From: Panaeolus papilionaceus
Lineage: Eukaryota > Basidiomycota > Agaricomycetes > Agaricales
Assembly (NCBI GenBank): GCA_015501605.1
Contig: JADNRZ010000010.1
Span: 1,302,001 to 1,366,000 of the forward strand
Reading direction: 5' to 3'
Length of the DNA stretch: 64,000 nt
Under the pieces are notes generated by a model. It did not search any database. It was not told the origin of the DNA and was given only the letters and a program-made list of their open reading frames with translations. A program made the position numbers and the translations under genes. Positions 24,390-36,513 of this stretch are shown here, one piece after another (position 1 is the stretch's first letter; every line of letters begins with the position of its first letter).

Positions 24390-25908
24390 ATGCCAGCCGA
24401 TAGAAGCAGGGATTTGCGTCGAGATGACAGGTCTGGTATGTGCATATTCCCTTTATCCACTTAAGTGGTTACTCACTAAGCCCTATCGTCACCACTAGAT
24501 TATGGATCAGATGATTGTATGAGATCACCTCCATCATCTGCAGAGTCTGGCGCGGGGTTTTCCTTCGCGCCTAATGTCACGCCGACCACATTTTTCGACC
24601 CCCCTTCCTTCATGGAAGGATCCCTTGCTGATGGAGGACTGTTCCCCGCAGCCGAGACGAAGGAGACCACGAACGATAAACGAGGGGCCCATGGCAGGAA
24701 GAAGCCCAGCAACCACATTCCTCGCCCTCCGAACGCGTTTATTCTCTTTCGATCTGCCTTTATCAAGAGCCAGCATGTTTCTACTGGTGTAGAAACCAAC
24801 CACAGCACGCTCTCTAAGATCATTGGTCTTACCTGGCAGAACTTACCTAACGAGGAACGACAAGTATGGCATGCACGAGCTAAGGTTGCTCAAGAAGAGC
24901 ACAAACGACGATTCCCTCAATATGCTTTCCGCCCCATCCACAACAAGGCACGCGGAACGGCCGCTGAGAAACGAAAGTTAAGAGAGACGGGTCCGAAGGA
25001 CCAGGAACGGTGCGCCAAGATTGCAGAACTTTTGGTTCGAGGCAAGAAGGGTCAGGAACTCGAGGATGCTATCGTCGAGTTTGATAAACACCATGTCCGC
25101 GAAGTCGTCACCCGCTTCGAAACCCCGATCACTGCTGACACTTTCGAATCGACCATTTCCACCCCCTCCTCCACAACTTCAAGCGCTCGTGCAACTCCCG
25201 CCATTGAAACGCCCCCGCCACGACGAACATCTTTACCTGTAACATCTAACAGAACCAGGGGATTCTCCCCATACCCCAACGCTTCGCAAGAATACGCTCG
25301 ATTGAAACGTCACTCGATGGATGACTCGTCATCTCACTCATTTCACGCCTCTCAGTTCTACTCTGCTTCTTCATTCGTAAGTGCCTTTATTTCCTGCTTT
25401 ACGATGATATCTAACTCCTGTTTGTTTCTAGGACCTCGACACCGGATTCGTGTTCCCTGCCAGCCAGCAGTCTAGTCTCATGCTACCCACTGATGATGGG
25501 CACGGTTCACTCGATGTTCAACAACCTTTTATACCATCTATCACTGTTACGCCTCACCCTCTCTCTCTGCTTTGCGATGATTCGCAGTTCTCGAGCGTAG
25601 AAGACTGGACTCGCCAAGGTACTCCAAGTTCTGCGTCCACCTGCAGCATGCCATCTACCCCCTCCTTTATCGAGTCTTGCTTTCCCGAGCAGTACAACAA
25701 CTTCTCGTGTGATGGCGCCAACTTCGGGCTTTCGCACAACGAGACCTCGTATGTGGACAACCAGTTCAACGTCCAGATGGCGTCCTCCGACTTTACCATG
25801 CAGTTCGAACCACAACAACCGATTCCCCAACACGCTCAGCAGGTGCCCTTCCTTCGAGGCGACACAGATTTCTCACTTTTCATGGAACCAATGCCCACCT
25901 ATCTCTGA
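24390..25908 (+). CDS. MATA_HMG-box transcription factor
   Basis: Three exons (24390-24435, 24499-25376, 25432-25908) give about 466 residues. The HMG box starts at RPPNAFILFRSAFIKSQHV (about residue 84) and continues with NHSTLSKIIGLTWQNLPNEE, WHARAKVAQEEHKRRFPQYAFRP. This is the sequence-specific MATA_HMG subtype that bends DNA and often controls mating or fruiting in fungi. A basic helix (EKRKLRETGPKDQERCAKIAELL) follows. The rest is Ser/Thr/Pro/Gln-rich, likely activating, and includes TPETPPPRRTS-like proline clusters. Exon 1 is tiny (46 nt, MPADRSRDLRRDDRS); its start gives the only in-phase join. No homeodomain, pheromone or receptor gene adjoins it, so there is no evidence for a mating-type locus. 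Confidence 0.88.
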
Positions 25909-26454
25909 TTAACACTATGAACTCCACTCGCTTGAATCTTTTTCTCTCCTGGTCACTATCGATATTATTCGTTTAATGTTATGGGTTATCTATCTTCGTC
26001 CCCACCACTACTCTACCTCGGGGCACTTTACCAAAAGTTTAACTCAAAAGTTGTACTATATACATTACATCCCTTCGTATTCGCTCGTATTCGTTCATAC
26101 CTCTCACCTTCGTTATTTCGTTCTCCCTTACTCTCACTTGTAGTCACTCCGCTGCAGGCAGTTCTTAATCAGGTGTAATACCCCCTCACCTTGCCTCTCC
26201 CTTTTTTGTGTGTAGAAAATTTGTATGGACTTTTCGTCGCATTGTTTGTGGCGTGAAGCTCCTTGACGTGGACCCTCGAATGACATATTTTATTTATTGG
26301 TATTGATCTGTCTACAAAATCTGGGGATGACGGTGAATTGACTGTCCTTGTAAATGTCAAAAAAAGGTTGATAGCGGCGTCGGCCACTACTTATCCAGCT
26401 AGATCATATTCGGTTGTTAAGCTGAAACACTCTGAACTTCGAGGTATAACCTGC
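25909..26454. other. Convergent intergenic region
   Basis: 3' flanks of the HMG-box gene and the permease, T-rich. No gene seen. Confidence 0.5.
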
Positions 26455-28744
26455 TCAGTGCTGAGACCCTGATTCTGTCAATGGGCTCAGAGGAGCAACG
26501 CCGCCTCCGGACTTTGTGTGAACGGGCCCTTTGAAAGTGTGACGACCCCAAAAAAACCAAGTTAAGCCAACAAGCAACAGGATGGAACCAACCGAAACGA
26601 TGGCATAGTTCATGTCTTGCTGATTGACGGGTTGTGCAGTTGGCAACACGAAAAGGACACAAATGAAGATGATGAACTAGAGCGTCATGTGGATTTGAGG
26701 TGAATTAGTGAGTGATCGAAAAGTTGAAGCATTTAGCAAGTCAAATGATGTCTTACCGCAAAGCTTAGGATATTGATCACACGCGACCATCTGCCGAGCG
26801 CAAAAGGCCCCTGTTCCTTCATGCTAGGTACAGCGTCGCATTTAGATTGGAAAATATACAAGTACCAATGGATAGGAATCACTTACGCCGACGGCCAGAA
26901 TACACGGATGATGATTGGCTGAAGGTACCCCAGCATAACCGCTATAGCGGCCGAGGACAATATAGCGTTGAACTGGACGACATGGGAATAGGGTATAAAA
27001 GGGTAATTCAGCATCGAATCGGATGTGAGCTAGGGAGAAGATGTAGAAGCGTACAGCGATGATCGAACCGATGTAAGCGCACGAGATCGCGCATCCAATC
27101 ACTACAGAGAGCCAAACTCCAGCCAAGGGCGCTTGAAAGCGATTCAAGTACATAAACTGCGACTTCATTGGGAATGCGTTATCGCGTGCCAATGCATAAA
27201 ATAGACGAGAGCTGGCCGTAAAGGCTGTCGCTGCGGCCATAAATTGTGCAAGACCGATAATAGTCAAGCACATTAATGTCAATCGTTGGCCAACGGCATC
27301 GAAATACAGCTGTGCAATCGCGATGGCATATGATGTAGATTGCACGTTTTTGATGCTCTGAACAGAGAATAAAAGTGACAGCATGTATATCAATCCAATG
27401 AACCATGAGCCGACGATGCTCGATACGACGGCCGCTGGGGCAAGTATCTCTGCGCGTTGGGCTTCCTCGGCAACTTGCGCTGCCGTCTCGCAGCCTTCGA
27501 GTGTATAGACAGCCTGTGAGATCAGCTTAGACAGAATATATAAGCAATACATTTCCATTATTACCTGAAGAAAACCTAGAAGGACTACGAAGCCCCTCGA
27601 TTGCCATCCTGTGAAGCTATTCGAAGGAAGATGCCTTGATCAGGCGGACGTCCAAGGAAGCGAATAGGAGCTTTTCTTACTTTTCGTAGTCTGTGAACAC
27701 AAATGTGCCACTGTTCTGGAGATAAAAAGTTTCGGCATTAGATGAGATTAGTGGTTAGTGAAATTAACGAGATTCTCACTCTTTTTGGTGCTTTTACGAG
27801 GAGCGTGACTGCCAATGTAATGGTACCAGCCAAGGTCCACCACACGTTGAAGGCACTCATCCGACTAATAGCCTTGGTCCCTACTGTATTAAGTATGCCC
27901 GATGCAATGTTCACTCCCCATGCGATAGCTGCAATCTGCACTCTCGATAGCTGGACTTTGCTCCCCACTTCAATTAAGGATGACAGATAAAGAGCGACAC
28001 TGCATCAGACGAAACAAGAAATCAACATTTAGGGTTGGGTAATTTAAATCTATAATGGAACATGCCTGAGATTCCCGGATGTTCCTGTCAAAACCAAAGC
28101 AAAGGTGTAAATCCATCCGGTGCAAACTAATGATAAATGTCGAAAATGCTTGTTGTCATTAATTTCGGGTTAAAAGAACTACCTTTGACTTACAACCGAG
28201 CGCCGGCATGTCCGGTTTCATCTTACAGACCCAGAAATAAAGGCCCCCCATGGTTGGACTGTCATTTGACCACAGGTTGGAAGTCAATGATAATCGCTGA
28301 TTAGGAATTTTTGGGGGATGCTCACTAGGCACTGCAGATCTCCGCCAGGCTCAAAGCAATTAAAAGCATAAAGATAGAGCAGATCTGTCAGCAGGGGGAA
28401 AATACGTTTGGATGATATGTCTCAGCGAATTTCGCTCGTGAAAACTCACGTTCCAGCCCCAAAACAGACCTCCAGATGTCCATCAGCATCGCAGGGCTTA
28501 CCCATCAGGGTTAATTATGCGCACCTAGTGGTCCTCCAGAGAATAGCCCAGTCTGGAAAGCACTACTCATGCCAGTAAGGATCCCGATAGCGCAGAATGA
28601 CACTCCCAGAACTCCGGAGAAGGTCATCTCCCTCCGAAACTGGGGCTGATACCCAAGCTGAAAGAGGCGCTCATCAGAGTCTATGACTTCCACTCCATCT
28701 GGAGAATTGCTGTTCTGTGATTTCTCTGGGTCAGTGGTGGCCAT
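26455..28744 (-). CDS. APC-superfamily amino-acid/GABA-type permease
   Basis: The start at 28744 gives a cytosolic N-terminus (MATTDPEKSQNSNSPDGVEV) and the family entry motif RREMTFSGVLGVSFCAIGILTG followed by FSGGPLG. Later exons carry AWGVNIASGILNTVGTKAI, VWWTLAGTITLAVTLLVKAP, VYTLEGCETAAQVAEEAQRAEI (27515-27450), and several transmembrane helices to LAQFMAAATAFTASSRLFYALARDNAFP. The final exon encodes a last helix, ILLLVGLTWFFWGRHTF, and stops at 26455-26457. The length and the roughly 12 helices match fungal BAT1/Uga4-like permeases, which import amino acids, choline or GABA at the plasma or vacuolar membrane. About nine introns; inner edges between 27560 and 28500 are approximate. Substrate is not assigned. 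Confidence 0.85.
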
Positions 28745-29347
28745 GGGGGATAATCGCAAGCAGATAACGTAGTCGTGCCACTCCTGGACTTGAATTGAAA
28801 TGCATTGTGCGTGAGAGCCTGCCTCATCCGAGGTATATTTAGAGGTTCCATCTATACTCGCATTTCCGGTAGCAATGAGCTGAGGGGCATTGCAGGCTTG
28901 CAGAGGCGTCACAACAGATCAATGTTCCAAGAATGATGGGGTAAGTTCTGAAAAGAGATAAATTGTGACCGGAATAGCCGCTGGCAATAGGCGCTAACGA
29001 AGGTCGAATGCCACCCCTAGATTTTGCTGGACAATTGTTCGAGGCATCCAACTTTAGTACTTTAATGAAATGAGACCTCACAGCAGAAATGAATTCAACG
29101 TGCTTGATCATAATTATTAGATAAGGCTGATATCTCAGGGTCGAGGGTAGATGACCATTGGTATCACCGCCTACATCAGCGTGATCATACTCAGACTTGC
29201 TGTCAGAAACGTGCCACTTGCCACTCATCTAATATGTTCCAAACCTTTCAGGTCAACATAAATGGCTACTATACGTAGGTCACACATATATATCCATGGT
29301 ATCAGCAGCGTTCAAACATCAGGTTGTGTAGATACGGTTCATGGGAG
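28745..29347. other. Intergenic between permease and small domain gene
   Basis: Upstream region of both genes. A minus-strand frame at 28839-29228 has no recognisable feature and is not annotated. Confidence 0.45.
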
Positions 29348-30007
29348 ATGCTTTTTGATGATGGTGAGTGCCTCCGGCATTCTTCACCCTTCGCACCAAA
29401 GGTCATATGTAGACTTATCATTCGACATGTAGGACAGACAGAACTCCAAATAAACGTGGATCCAGAGACAGGTGTCATCTATGGAGGTGGCCACGATAAT
29501 CCTGGGAGAGTACGTCGAGCCAACTAAATGTTATTTATTCGCGACATCAGCCGACTAGATGTACAGTTCACCGTCACAGGGATTCTTGTCGACAATGAAA
29601 TGAGGTTTATAAAATCTTATCGAGGAAATACTTCTGCTTCCTGGAAGTATGTAGGCAAACGTCTTCCTAGCGCCGAAAACGATGGGATCATGCGGTTTGC
29701 TGGAGGATGGGGATCACCGTATGGGAGTAGAAACGACGGTCAATTCGTGTTCGCAGCTGTGATAGACCAGACAAGGAAGCCGTGCTCGAACCAGCTGAAT
29801 GCAGAACATAAAACACACCACTGTCCTTGTCATGGGGACAACGTGCAGACTACAGGAGTCACTGACGACACAGAAGGGTTCAAAGCTTTGACTCAGAAAA
29901 CGAGGATCAAGTCCGCTGTTAAGCGCGCAGCGTTACTCCCGGCTTCATGCAATCAAATATCCCAGAACTTGATATTCACTCTCGAATCCAGTTTCCGATC
30001 CACCTAA
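29348..30007 (+). CDS. Small conserved fungal beta-rich domain protein, possibly 5'-incomplete
   Basis: Three exons, 29348-29363, 29433-29509 and 29567-30007, join in phase through two GT-AG introns. The spliced product reads LFDDGQTELQINVDPETG, then VIYGGGHDNPGRFTVTGILVD, MRFIKSYRGN, SWKYVGKRLP, DGIMRFAGGWGS and GQFVFAAVID. The pattern G-G-D-x-x-G-F-x-x-x-G, FxKxY, WxYxG, GxWG and GxF resembles a beta-strand domain I have seen in basidiomycete hypothetical proteins; I cannot name it. The in-frame stretch before the ATG (RYGSWE) also fits the domain, so the true start may lie in an upstream exon or be lost. The C-terminal 80 residues have a CPC cluster and look unlike the domain. It may be a relic. 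Confidence 0.5.
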
Positions 30008-30244
30008 AGTAATGTAATGGGGGTTTTCAGGCTGTATGTAGTACCCTGACGAAGTTAAAGATCATCATTCAAAGACGAGCAAAAACGGGAGGACTGGCCC
30101 CATAAGCCATTGTTATCAATTGGAGCATTTGCCAAACAAGTGAGGGGAAACGCGTTCATGTTACGCGGTGATCATCATTTATTTCCAACGACCTCCACAA
30201 TCGAAACCAAATTCATAACTTATTACTCGTAAAACTTTAATTTA

Positions 30245-33200
30245 ATGGCTTTAGATCAGGTCTTTTCTAGTACTATTCTGGACGTTATCGTCCCTACGGC
30301 ATCCCTTGGACCACCTGATGAGGCCTCACCAGACCAATGGTTAGCGAGTTCCAGAGAAGCACTCGTCGAGAGACAACAGGCTTTCTTTGGTATGTTATGC
30401 TTGATATAAAAACTTTTTATATCATTTACGAAGTAATAGATGAACAGCTGCAATCTTTCTTGTTTATTCGTTTTAAAAGTCCTGAACTAGCAGGTCCCAA
30501 TGACGGAACGGCACCACCTCCATTACTATTGGATGTGTTGACGCACTTACAGATCGCATTAGAGGCGACTTATATTTCGCCACTGCCATCCACACCAGAA
30601 ACTCCGAGGACCTCAAAACTACTCACACCTCGTACGAGCACTTTTGGAAAACCAACAGGAAGATTAAACCCCCACCCTTCGATTCTGCCTCCTAGCACAC
30701 CCAACCCCGTACCTTCAACTGCCGACCAAGATAGAAAGTATAACTCCTCCGAAGGCACTATGCTCGTGGCCAGTATTTGGGGCACTAATACGTCGGAAGA
30801 ATCTCAAGAATCATTTTATCTGCTGTGGTCTGAGAAGGAAAAGAACTGGGTTGCCATATATCGACTGGTGTTGACAGTTTGTATGCCAACTCATTCTTTG
30901 TGTTTCTCGTTTCTAAGACTTCTGCTCAGCATTTTTGCGATTAAACTTTGACGATCCCCTTCTGTGTCTAACCGTCTCTGCAACGCTGAGGGAAAAGCCC
31001 ATCCCTATAACTCCAAAGCATCCGCTTTCAAAATTCCTCGAGAAAGTAGGCGGAGCGCGCTTGCTGCCTGCGATTGCTCCAGAAGATGGTCAAAGTCCCT
31101 CCGCAGGTGAAGAAGAAGAAACACTCCTGGATGGATTGGAAGAGGTCAACCTTCTCGAGGGTTTATTCGCTGGTAATTACCATTTGTTGCCCGTATCTCC
31201 CTTACTCGTGTTAATTGAACACAGGTCCTAAGTTTGCTGACATGGGCAGCTCAGAACTCAACTTGCCTACTTCGCGTCTTGGTACGGTTTCAAGACAAAA
31301 GTTGTTCTCACTACCCCCAGTGCCTGTCCAAACTCCTGTGCAGCCTTCTCCTTCCCCGATGACAGCCGTTAGAAAAGCACATCCCACAGTACGCAAGTCC
31401 TATCGCAAGATATTGCGAACAGCGTCCGGGTTTAGAGTCCGCATGCGAACCGTATTCGTACCGTATGTGTTGCTACCAGAAACAGAGGGGATCGTTGACG
31501 AGATGGATGAGGAGGACAAGGAAAGAGCCCGCAAAGAGGCCGGCAGCGAGGAAAAGACCGTTGTTCTTTGCGTGGAAATTGAGAATGCTGGTGATCTCGG
31601 GTCGACAGCTGGGTTCATGGTGGAGAAAGTCGATGTTGTGATTGGGGGTGAAGGTGCAAAGGCCACTCTTATTGGTTGGGGTGAAGATTGTTTTAGCGCA
31701 AACGCCGCTAAGAGCACATTCCCTTTGCGTATCGGTGCACTAGCGCAATGCAATCTACTCTACGCTGTCACCTTCATGAAATCGCCTGAGGAGATGGACG
31801 CATTTTCCTTTGCTCGCAAATCCGATTCGGGAAGCCTCCCCGACCTTCAACGAGCCGTCACAATCAACATATTCGGAAAACCCTATTTCCCAACAGAAGC
31901 ATCCAGAAAGTTTCTAACTGCTAACCCGGAAGATGTCCTCTTTCCCGCTCGTACATTTTCCTCCCGATGGAATTGCGTCCTGGATCTCACTGCTCAGCAA
32001 GGGATCCCTTCAGACTTCCTCGATTCTGGAGACCCCTCTGCTAATTACCCAAACGTGATGCCGGAACCCGCCTCCCCATTCCCGATGTTTGGGATTCACA
32101 ATGCACCATTGCCAGGAACACCGCCAATCGGATCTCCTTCGACCCCCTTGTATTCTGCTACAGCTGGCAGCAAGAAGATCCCTTCTCTCCCTGGTGGGGT
32201 TGCAGCGCGCCCTGGCAAACCTATCCAACCGAGCAAAGCACGACAATCAGATATACCCCGAGAACCATCACCCCTTGCTAGTGGTAGCAGAGGGTCAACG
32301 TACAATTCCCCAAGCCTTAGCGCTGCAGCCTACTACCTTCGCTCTCCAACGACATACAGCGCACCTCCCCCTCCACCTCTCTCACTGATCGCCTCTCTTC
32401 CGCCTCCCCCAGTACAGTCTTCTGATTATGACGACAGTCAGCCTGGTTCCACCATGGCCAGTGCAAGCAATTTTGAAGCGCCAATGACACCTGCTTATCC
32501 TGCCTTCCCTTCCAAATCTGGATTGCCGCCAACTCCTATGTCTCAAGGTCCCATTGCTTCCAGCAGCCAAGGAAATATTGGGCCCAGCGTCGAAGTTAAA
32601 CGTGAGCGTGGTACGCCTGCTGAGCCCCCTGCAGGGATATCTCAACTACCTACAACACCTATGCCACACGTTTCTGGCGCATTTGGGGAACAGAAAATGC
32701 TGCACAAGCTCCACCAGTCGTCGATCAGTGGGGAAAATATCATCGTCTCTGTTGGTTTGCTGGCGAGAAGCGAGCACCCAAGGCATGATTCAACAAAAGA
32801 TATCAGCCTGGGCCCTGATAGAATATATCCACTTGATATCTTTACGTTGGACATCTTCGTCTTTAACCAAAGCTTATGGCCACGGAGGTTTGAAGTCACA
32901 TGTCCCGATAGGCGAAGACGCCGGAGAGGAGGCGCAGAGACGGGGGTGTATGCAGACGGGGGTAGTGAGGCAGCCAGAAAAATGGGGTTTCCAGGGGTTT
33001 TGCCTCTGGCCAGCCGGGTACGCATTGGGTATGTCATTTTTGAGTATAGATCTGAGATGGCAGTCTAAATTTTTCGCCAGCCCTTTGAGACCGTCTGCTT
33101 GCCAGTCAGTGCGCATGGACTTCCTAGCAGTTTTCCCTGGAGTCCACTCAATCGACACTTTGACTTTGACCGACATTGAAACGGGCTTTTCAATGAATCT

Positions 33201-33293
33201 GAGGTGCGCTAGCCTTCGTTGAAGTTCGCATGCTGTGCTAATTTGAGTAACAGGTCGGTGTTGGATGTCGTTGTCCATGATCCATACGCGTAG
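30245..33293 (+). CDS. TRS65: TRAPP-II complex subunit Trs65
   Basis: Trs65-type protein of the TRAPP-II tethering complex, which helps activate Rab GTPases at the Golgi. The start at 30245 gives MALDQVFSSTILDVIVPTAS. A short intron (about 30390-30440) leads to DEQLQSFLFIRFKSPELAG. Further exons carry LTVSATLREKPIPITPKHPL and a long exon (from about 31227) with PTVRKSYRKILRTASGFRVRMRT and FGKPYFPTEASRKFL. A Pro/Ser-rich linker of about 200 residues follows, then the conserved C-terminal core: IIVSVGLLARS, RIYPLDIFTLDIFVFNQSLWPRRFEV. An open frame would stop at 33066, but removing an intron at about 33030-33080 and another at about 33205-33253 restores LAVFPGVHSIDTLTLTDIETGF and a last exon SVLDVVVHDPYA, stop 33291-33293. 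Confidence is good for the family. Confidence 0.82.
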
Positions 33294-33440
33294 CACATTT
33301 TGCACATTTTGGTTCTACACCACATACTGCTGTGTCCCATTCATTTGAATTTTGTCATAAAGACACATTGCACAGCCATCGTCCTCCTTGATTTATAATT
33401 ATATTGATGGGAATTGCCCGCTCCTTGAACCTACACCCCC

Positions 33441-34112
33441 ATGACAAACCACAACTCGCAAGCATCTCTCCCGTCCTCTCCAATCGGCGTGCCTGCCTCA
33501 GAAACAAAACTGCAACCACTAAGCCAGAAACCACAGGTCGCATTTATCTCAGGTCATGTAGAAGTTGGTGATGACTACTTTAAAGAACACTACGTGGCCA
33601 AAATCCAAACTGCAGTCTCAGAGGGACACTACTTCGTGATAGGCCCGGCACCGGGAATCGATACCATTGCACTCCATTTCCTGGTTAATGAGGCCCAAGT
33701 CGATCCTTCAAGGATTACAGTGTACTTTGCCGAATTTCAAAAAAAGGCGCTGGACCAGCTCCAAACAAATCTGATCATGGATGGATACACTATTAACACG
33801 AAAATAGAGGGCATAACGACTGCACAGCGCGATGAAGCCATGACAAGGGACTCGGATTATGATATCCTTCGATTTATGACGGAGGACGAGCAACGCGCCT
33901 TGTATGGTCATCGATACTATCCGCGCATTAGCAACACGGAGAAGAACTATCGAAGGCGACACGGTTTACCGCTTCATGAAAACGCTGCATTTGCAGCTCC
34001 TCGGGCTGAACATGTCCCTGATTGGCAACTGGCAAATGAACCTATGTCGAATTCAAATGCAACAGTGGTAAAGAAAAGATGGAAAACAAGACTGTTTGGT
34101 AATTGGTTGTGA
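33441..34112 (+). CDS. SLOG-like Rossmann-fold protein of unknown function
   Basis: Single-exon gene, 223 residues, start at 33441, 147 bp after Trs65. Residues about 33-90 read VAFISGHVEVGDDYFKEHY, then AVSEGHYFVIGPAPGIDTIALHFL. The strand-glycine-helix pattern with a GPAPGID loop is that of SLOG/lysine-decarboxylase-like (TIGR00725/DprA-related) nucleotide-binding folds. The second half has RITVYFAEFQKKALDQLQ and DGYTINTKIEGITTAQRDEAMTRDSDYDILRF, the latter like the specificity region of such folds. A basic tail (KKRWKTRLFGNWL) ends it. No signal peptide or membrane segment. SLOG domains bind nucleotides or cleave nucleoside monophosphates; the substrate here is unknown. Confidence 0.65.
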   Translation: MTNHNSQASLPSSPIGVPASETKLQPLSQKPQVAFISGHVEVGDDYFKEHYVAKIQTAVSEGHYFVIGPAPGIDTIALHFLVNEAQVDPSRITVYFAEFQKKALDQLQTNLIMDGYTINTKIEGITTAQRDEAMTRDSDYDILRFMTEDEQRALYGHRYYPRISNTEKNYRRRHGLPLHENAAFAAPRAEHVPDWQLANEPMSNSNATVVKKRWKTRLFGNWL

Positions 34113-34719
34113 GCGGTAATAAGTTTACTTGCCATGAAAGTCGAATTTTTTGCACACCCAAACCTTCACTCATTGAGACATGTATAAGATACGAAGTTGC
34201 GTTTTGTTTAGACCAAGACCACGGAAAACAAACCTCGTTGTTCGCCCAGTGGGAGGGTTCAACGCTCAGTCCTGAATGTAGCCCCAATGGTCGGTTCAAA
34301 TAATACCTCCATCCCCAGTAGAAGAGAACCTGAACAAGATCGTCACACAAACTGCGCCTACTGGGTGCATGCATGATGATAGTATTACTATCATTCAGTT
34401 ACTATCAAATGCTGTTAAATATTTGGCCTGTACGCAGCATCCTCCCAACAGAATGCCAATCCTTCGTTGATGCGATGGCGCGACCGGGGCACCCCGATTG
34501 GACACTTGTATCCTAGTCATTGGACAAGGTTTGAAGATGGTCTGAACTTTTTGAGTTCCCCAAACCACACACCAAGTAGGTGATGGGTTATGAATTGAGT
34601 GCTGCAGATCGACCCAATTGTTCCTGCCATATTCAACGCTTTGAATTCATGTTCCTAGGGCCAGATCAACTGCTTTGTGCGTGAAAGCGAGGGGTCTTCA
34701 TGGACTACTCAGCACCTGA
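34113..34719. other. Convergent intergenic region
   Basis: 3' flanks of the SLOG-like and DBR1 genes. No gene seen. Confidence 0.5.
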
Positions 34720-36513
34720 TTATGTAGATGGCGGTGGATTGATTTTGTTGGGAACCCCCAGCATGCGGCAAAAGGATTCCGTCTGAGAATTCGTGAACCA
34801 AGGAGCTATGAAGTGCATGTCAGCAGTTGACAACAACAAGAAATTTTTCAGTATATCCAGGAGAACATACGTTGTTGGAACTTTGCCTGACCCTCTGTTC
34901 CTGGACCTGGTGCGGTCATAACAAAGGTCTGATAGTCAGAGATTGGTATTTCACCAGAAGCGTCTGTCTTGATGTTCTTTGATACCCAGTCGAGTTCCCT
35001 CGCCACCATGTTTCGTGCATCAGCTTCATCGGGGAAGGCTGGCTGGTGACGTGTTGTTGAAAGAAGCGGGTGGAACGCACGACATATCGCTAGCCATTCA
35101 GGGTCAAATGAGAAATTGAGAGTGTCACCAGATGGTGTATCATCCGACTCGATGTCAATGACCTGCTGTCTATCAGTAACAGAGTTCCAAATCGCCTAAC
35201 TATAGTGCACCAGCGTACCTCAAGGAATTGACGCCGAGGAAGGCACTTGTCCAGAGCCAAAAATTTGGTTTCCTTCCTGGGTATAAATTCAGCGGGCTTC
35301 TGGGGGCTGTTTGCTTCCTCAGCCTTATTGAGTGCCGAGTCTACAGCTTGGACATCGTCGAATTCATCGTCATCTATGGTGATTTCGTCTGGATTCTTCG
35401 CAGGGGCAGCTGCCTGTTTCACATCCTCGACATCGTCAAATTCGTCATCGTCAATTTTGATTTCGTCAGGATTCTCAACGAGAGGAGCTGATTGTGCTGC
35501 CGGCGCATTGCCTTCCTGGTGCACGACACATGCTTCAAATCGAGTATGTAAATGAGCAGCGAACCACCAGTCGGGTTGCAAAGTCCTCAGGAGGCCCATC
35601 AACGGGGGAGAACCCAAAGTTCCGTTGTCGATGTCTGCTCTAAAAAATTGTTTCCGCCTTAACAACCCTGCCACATCGCCGTGGTGTTCAATGGACTGCG
35701 GCCAGTCATGCGATAGAAATATTTTGATAGATGATAGCTAATAGCGAGTTATTAATATGAGTTATGCCAGTGGTTGAGATCTAACACACCAGCGAGAGCT
35801 TTCTGACACTGTATTCACGGATATGATAAATACTCCTCATAGAACCCGAGTCATAGGGTAACTTCTCATAATGACCTGAATTTTATGTTAGTTATAGTCG
35901 TTATGATGAGCAGAATATGCCTACCCAAGCGGAAGTCGTGTCCTTTAAATATCCCAGATGCACCTGCTATCCGAATACCATTAACCCTCACACAGCCAGC
36001 ATGACCAAGAAAGTAAATGTTCGGTGCGAGCCATCCACCGTGATATCTAAGGTGCAAAAGCCTAGATTAGCACGCATCATATCCACCGTTTACACATGCA
36101 CACACTTACAACTCCCACATATAATTTGAGGCCTCATGATTACCACCAATGACGATGGTAAGCAGCGGTGCAGTTGCTTCGCCAGTGTAATACCTATGGG
36201 GGACAGACATGTCAAGGTAAAACATGAACAGATATCGGTTCATGGCCCTTACTCACTTATAGAACTGCCTCAACTCCTTGTACTTATTGGGCACTGACAT
36301 ACATTGCAGATCGCGATGATTCCGTATGGCTTGAAAATCCCCGCATATCAATAGGAGATCAACTTTATATCCATTTTGACTCTCCAGGACTCCAATATGT
36401 TTGTAGATCGCGTCAAGTTCTCCATGGCAGCAACCTTGCACAGCAATCTATCACAGATACCAAAAAAGTGAGATGCAGAAACGTTGGCTGAGTTATGCTT
36501 GACATACCTTCAT
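34720..36513 (-). CDS. DBR1: Lariat RNA debranching enzyme
   Basis: Metallophosphoesterase that cuts the 2'-5' bond of excised intron lariats in the nucleus. Exon 1 is only six bases (36513-36508, ATGAAG). It splices to [19 protein letters not shown], which restores the conserved DBR1 start [14 protein letters not shown]. Next come [20 protein letters not shown] (36370-36300), the metal-binding [14 protein letters not shown] (about 36170-36120), [13 protein letters not shown] and [14 protein letters not shown], then [13 protein letters not shown] (about 35560), the last His motif. The C-terminal half holds two copies of an acidic repeat [15 protein letters not shown] (35475-35370), followed by the usual Dbr1 C-terminal domain ([30 protein letters not shown]) and stop at 34720-34722. 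All catalytic motifs are intact. Confidence 0.92.

Noticed and set aside
28839..29228. 129-residue open frame on the minus strand upstream of the permease
   Set aside because: It cannot be joined to the permease and has no domain features.
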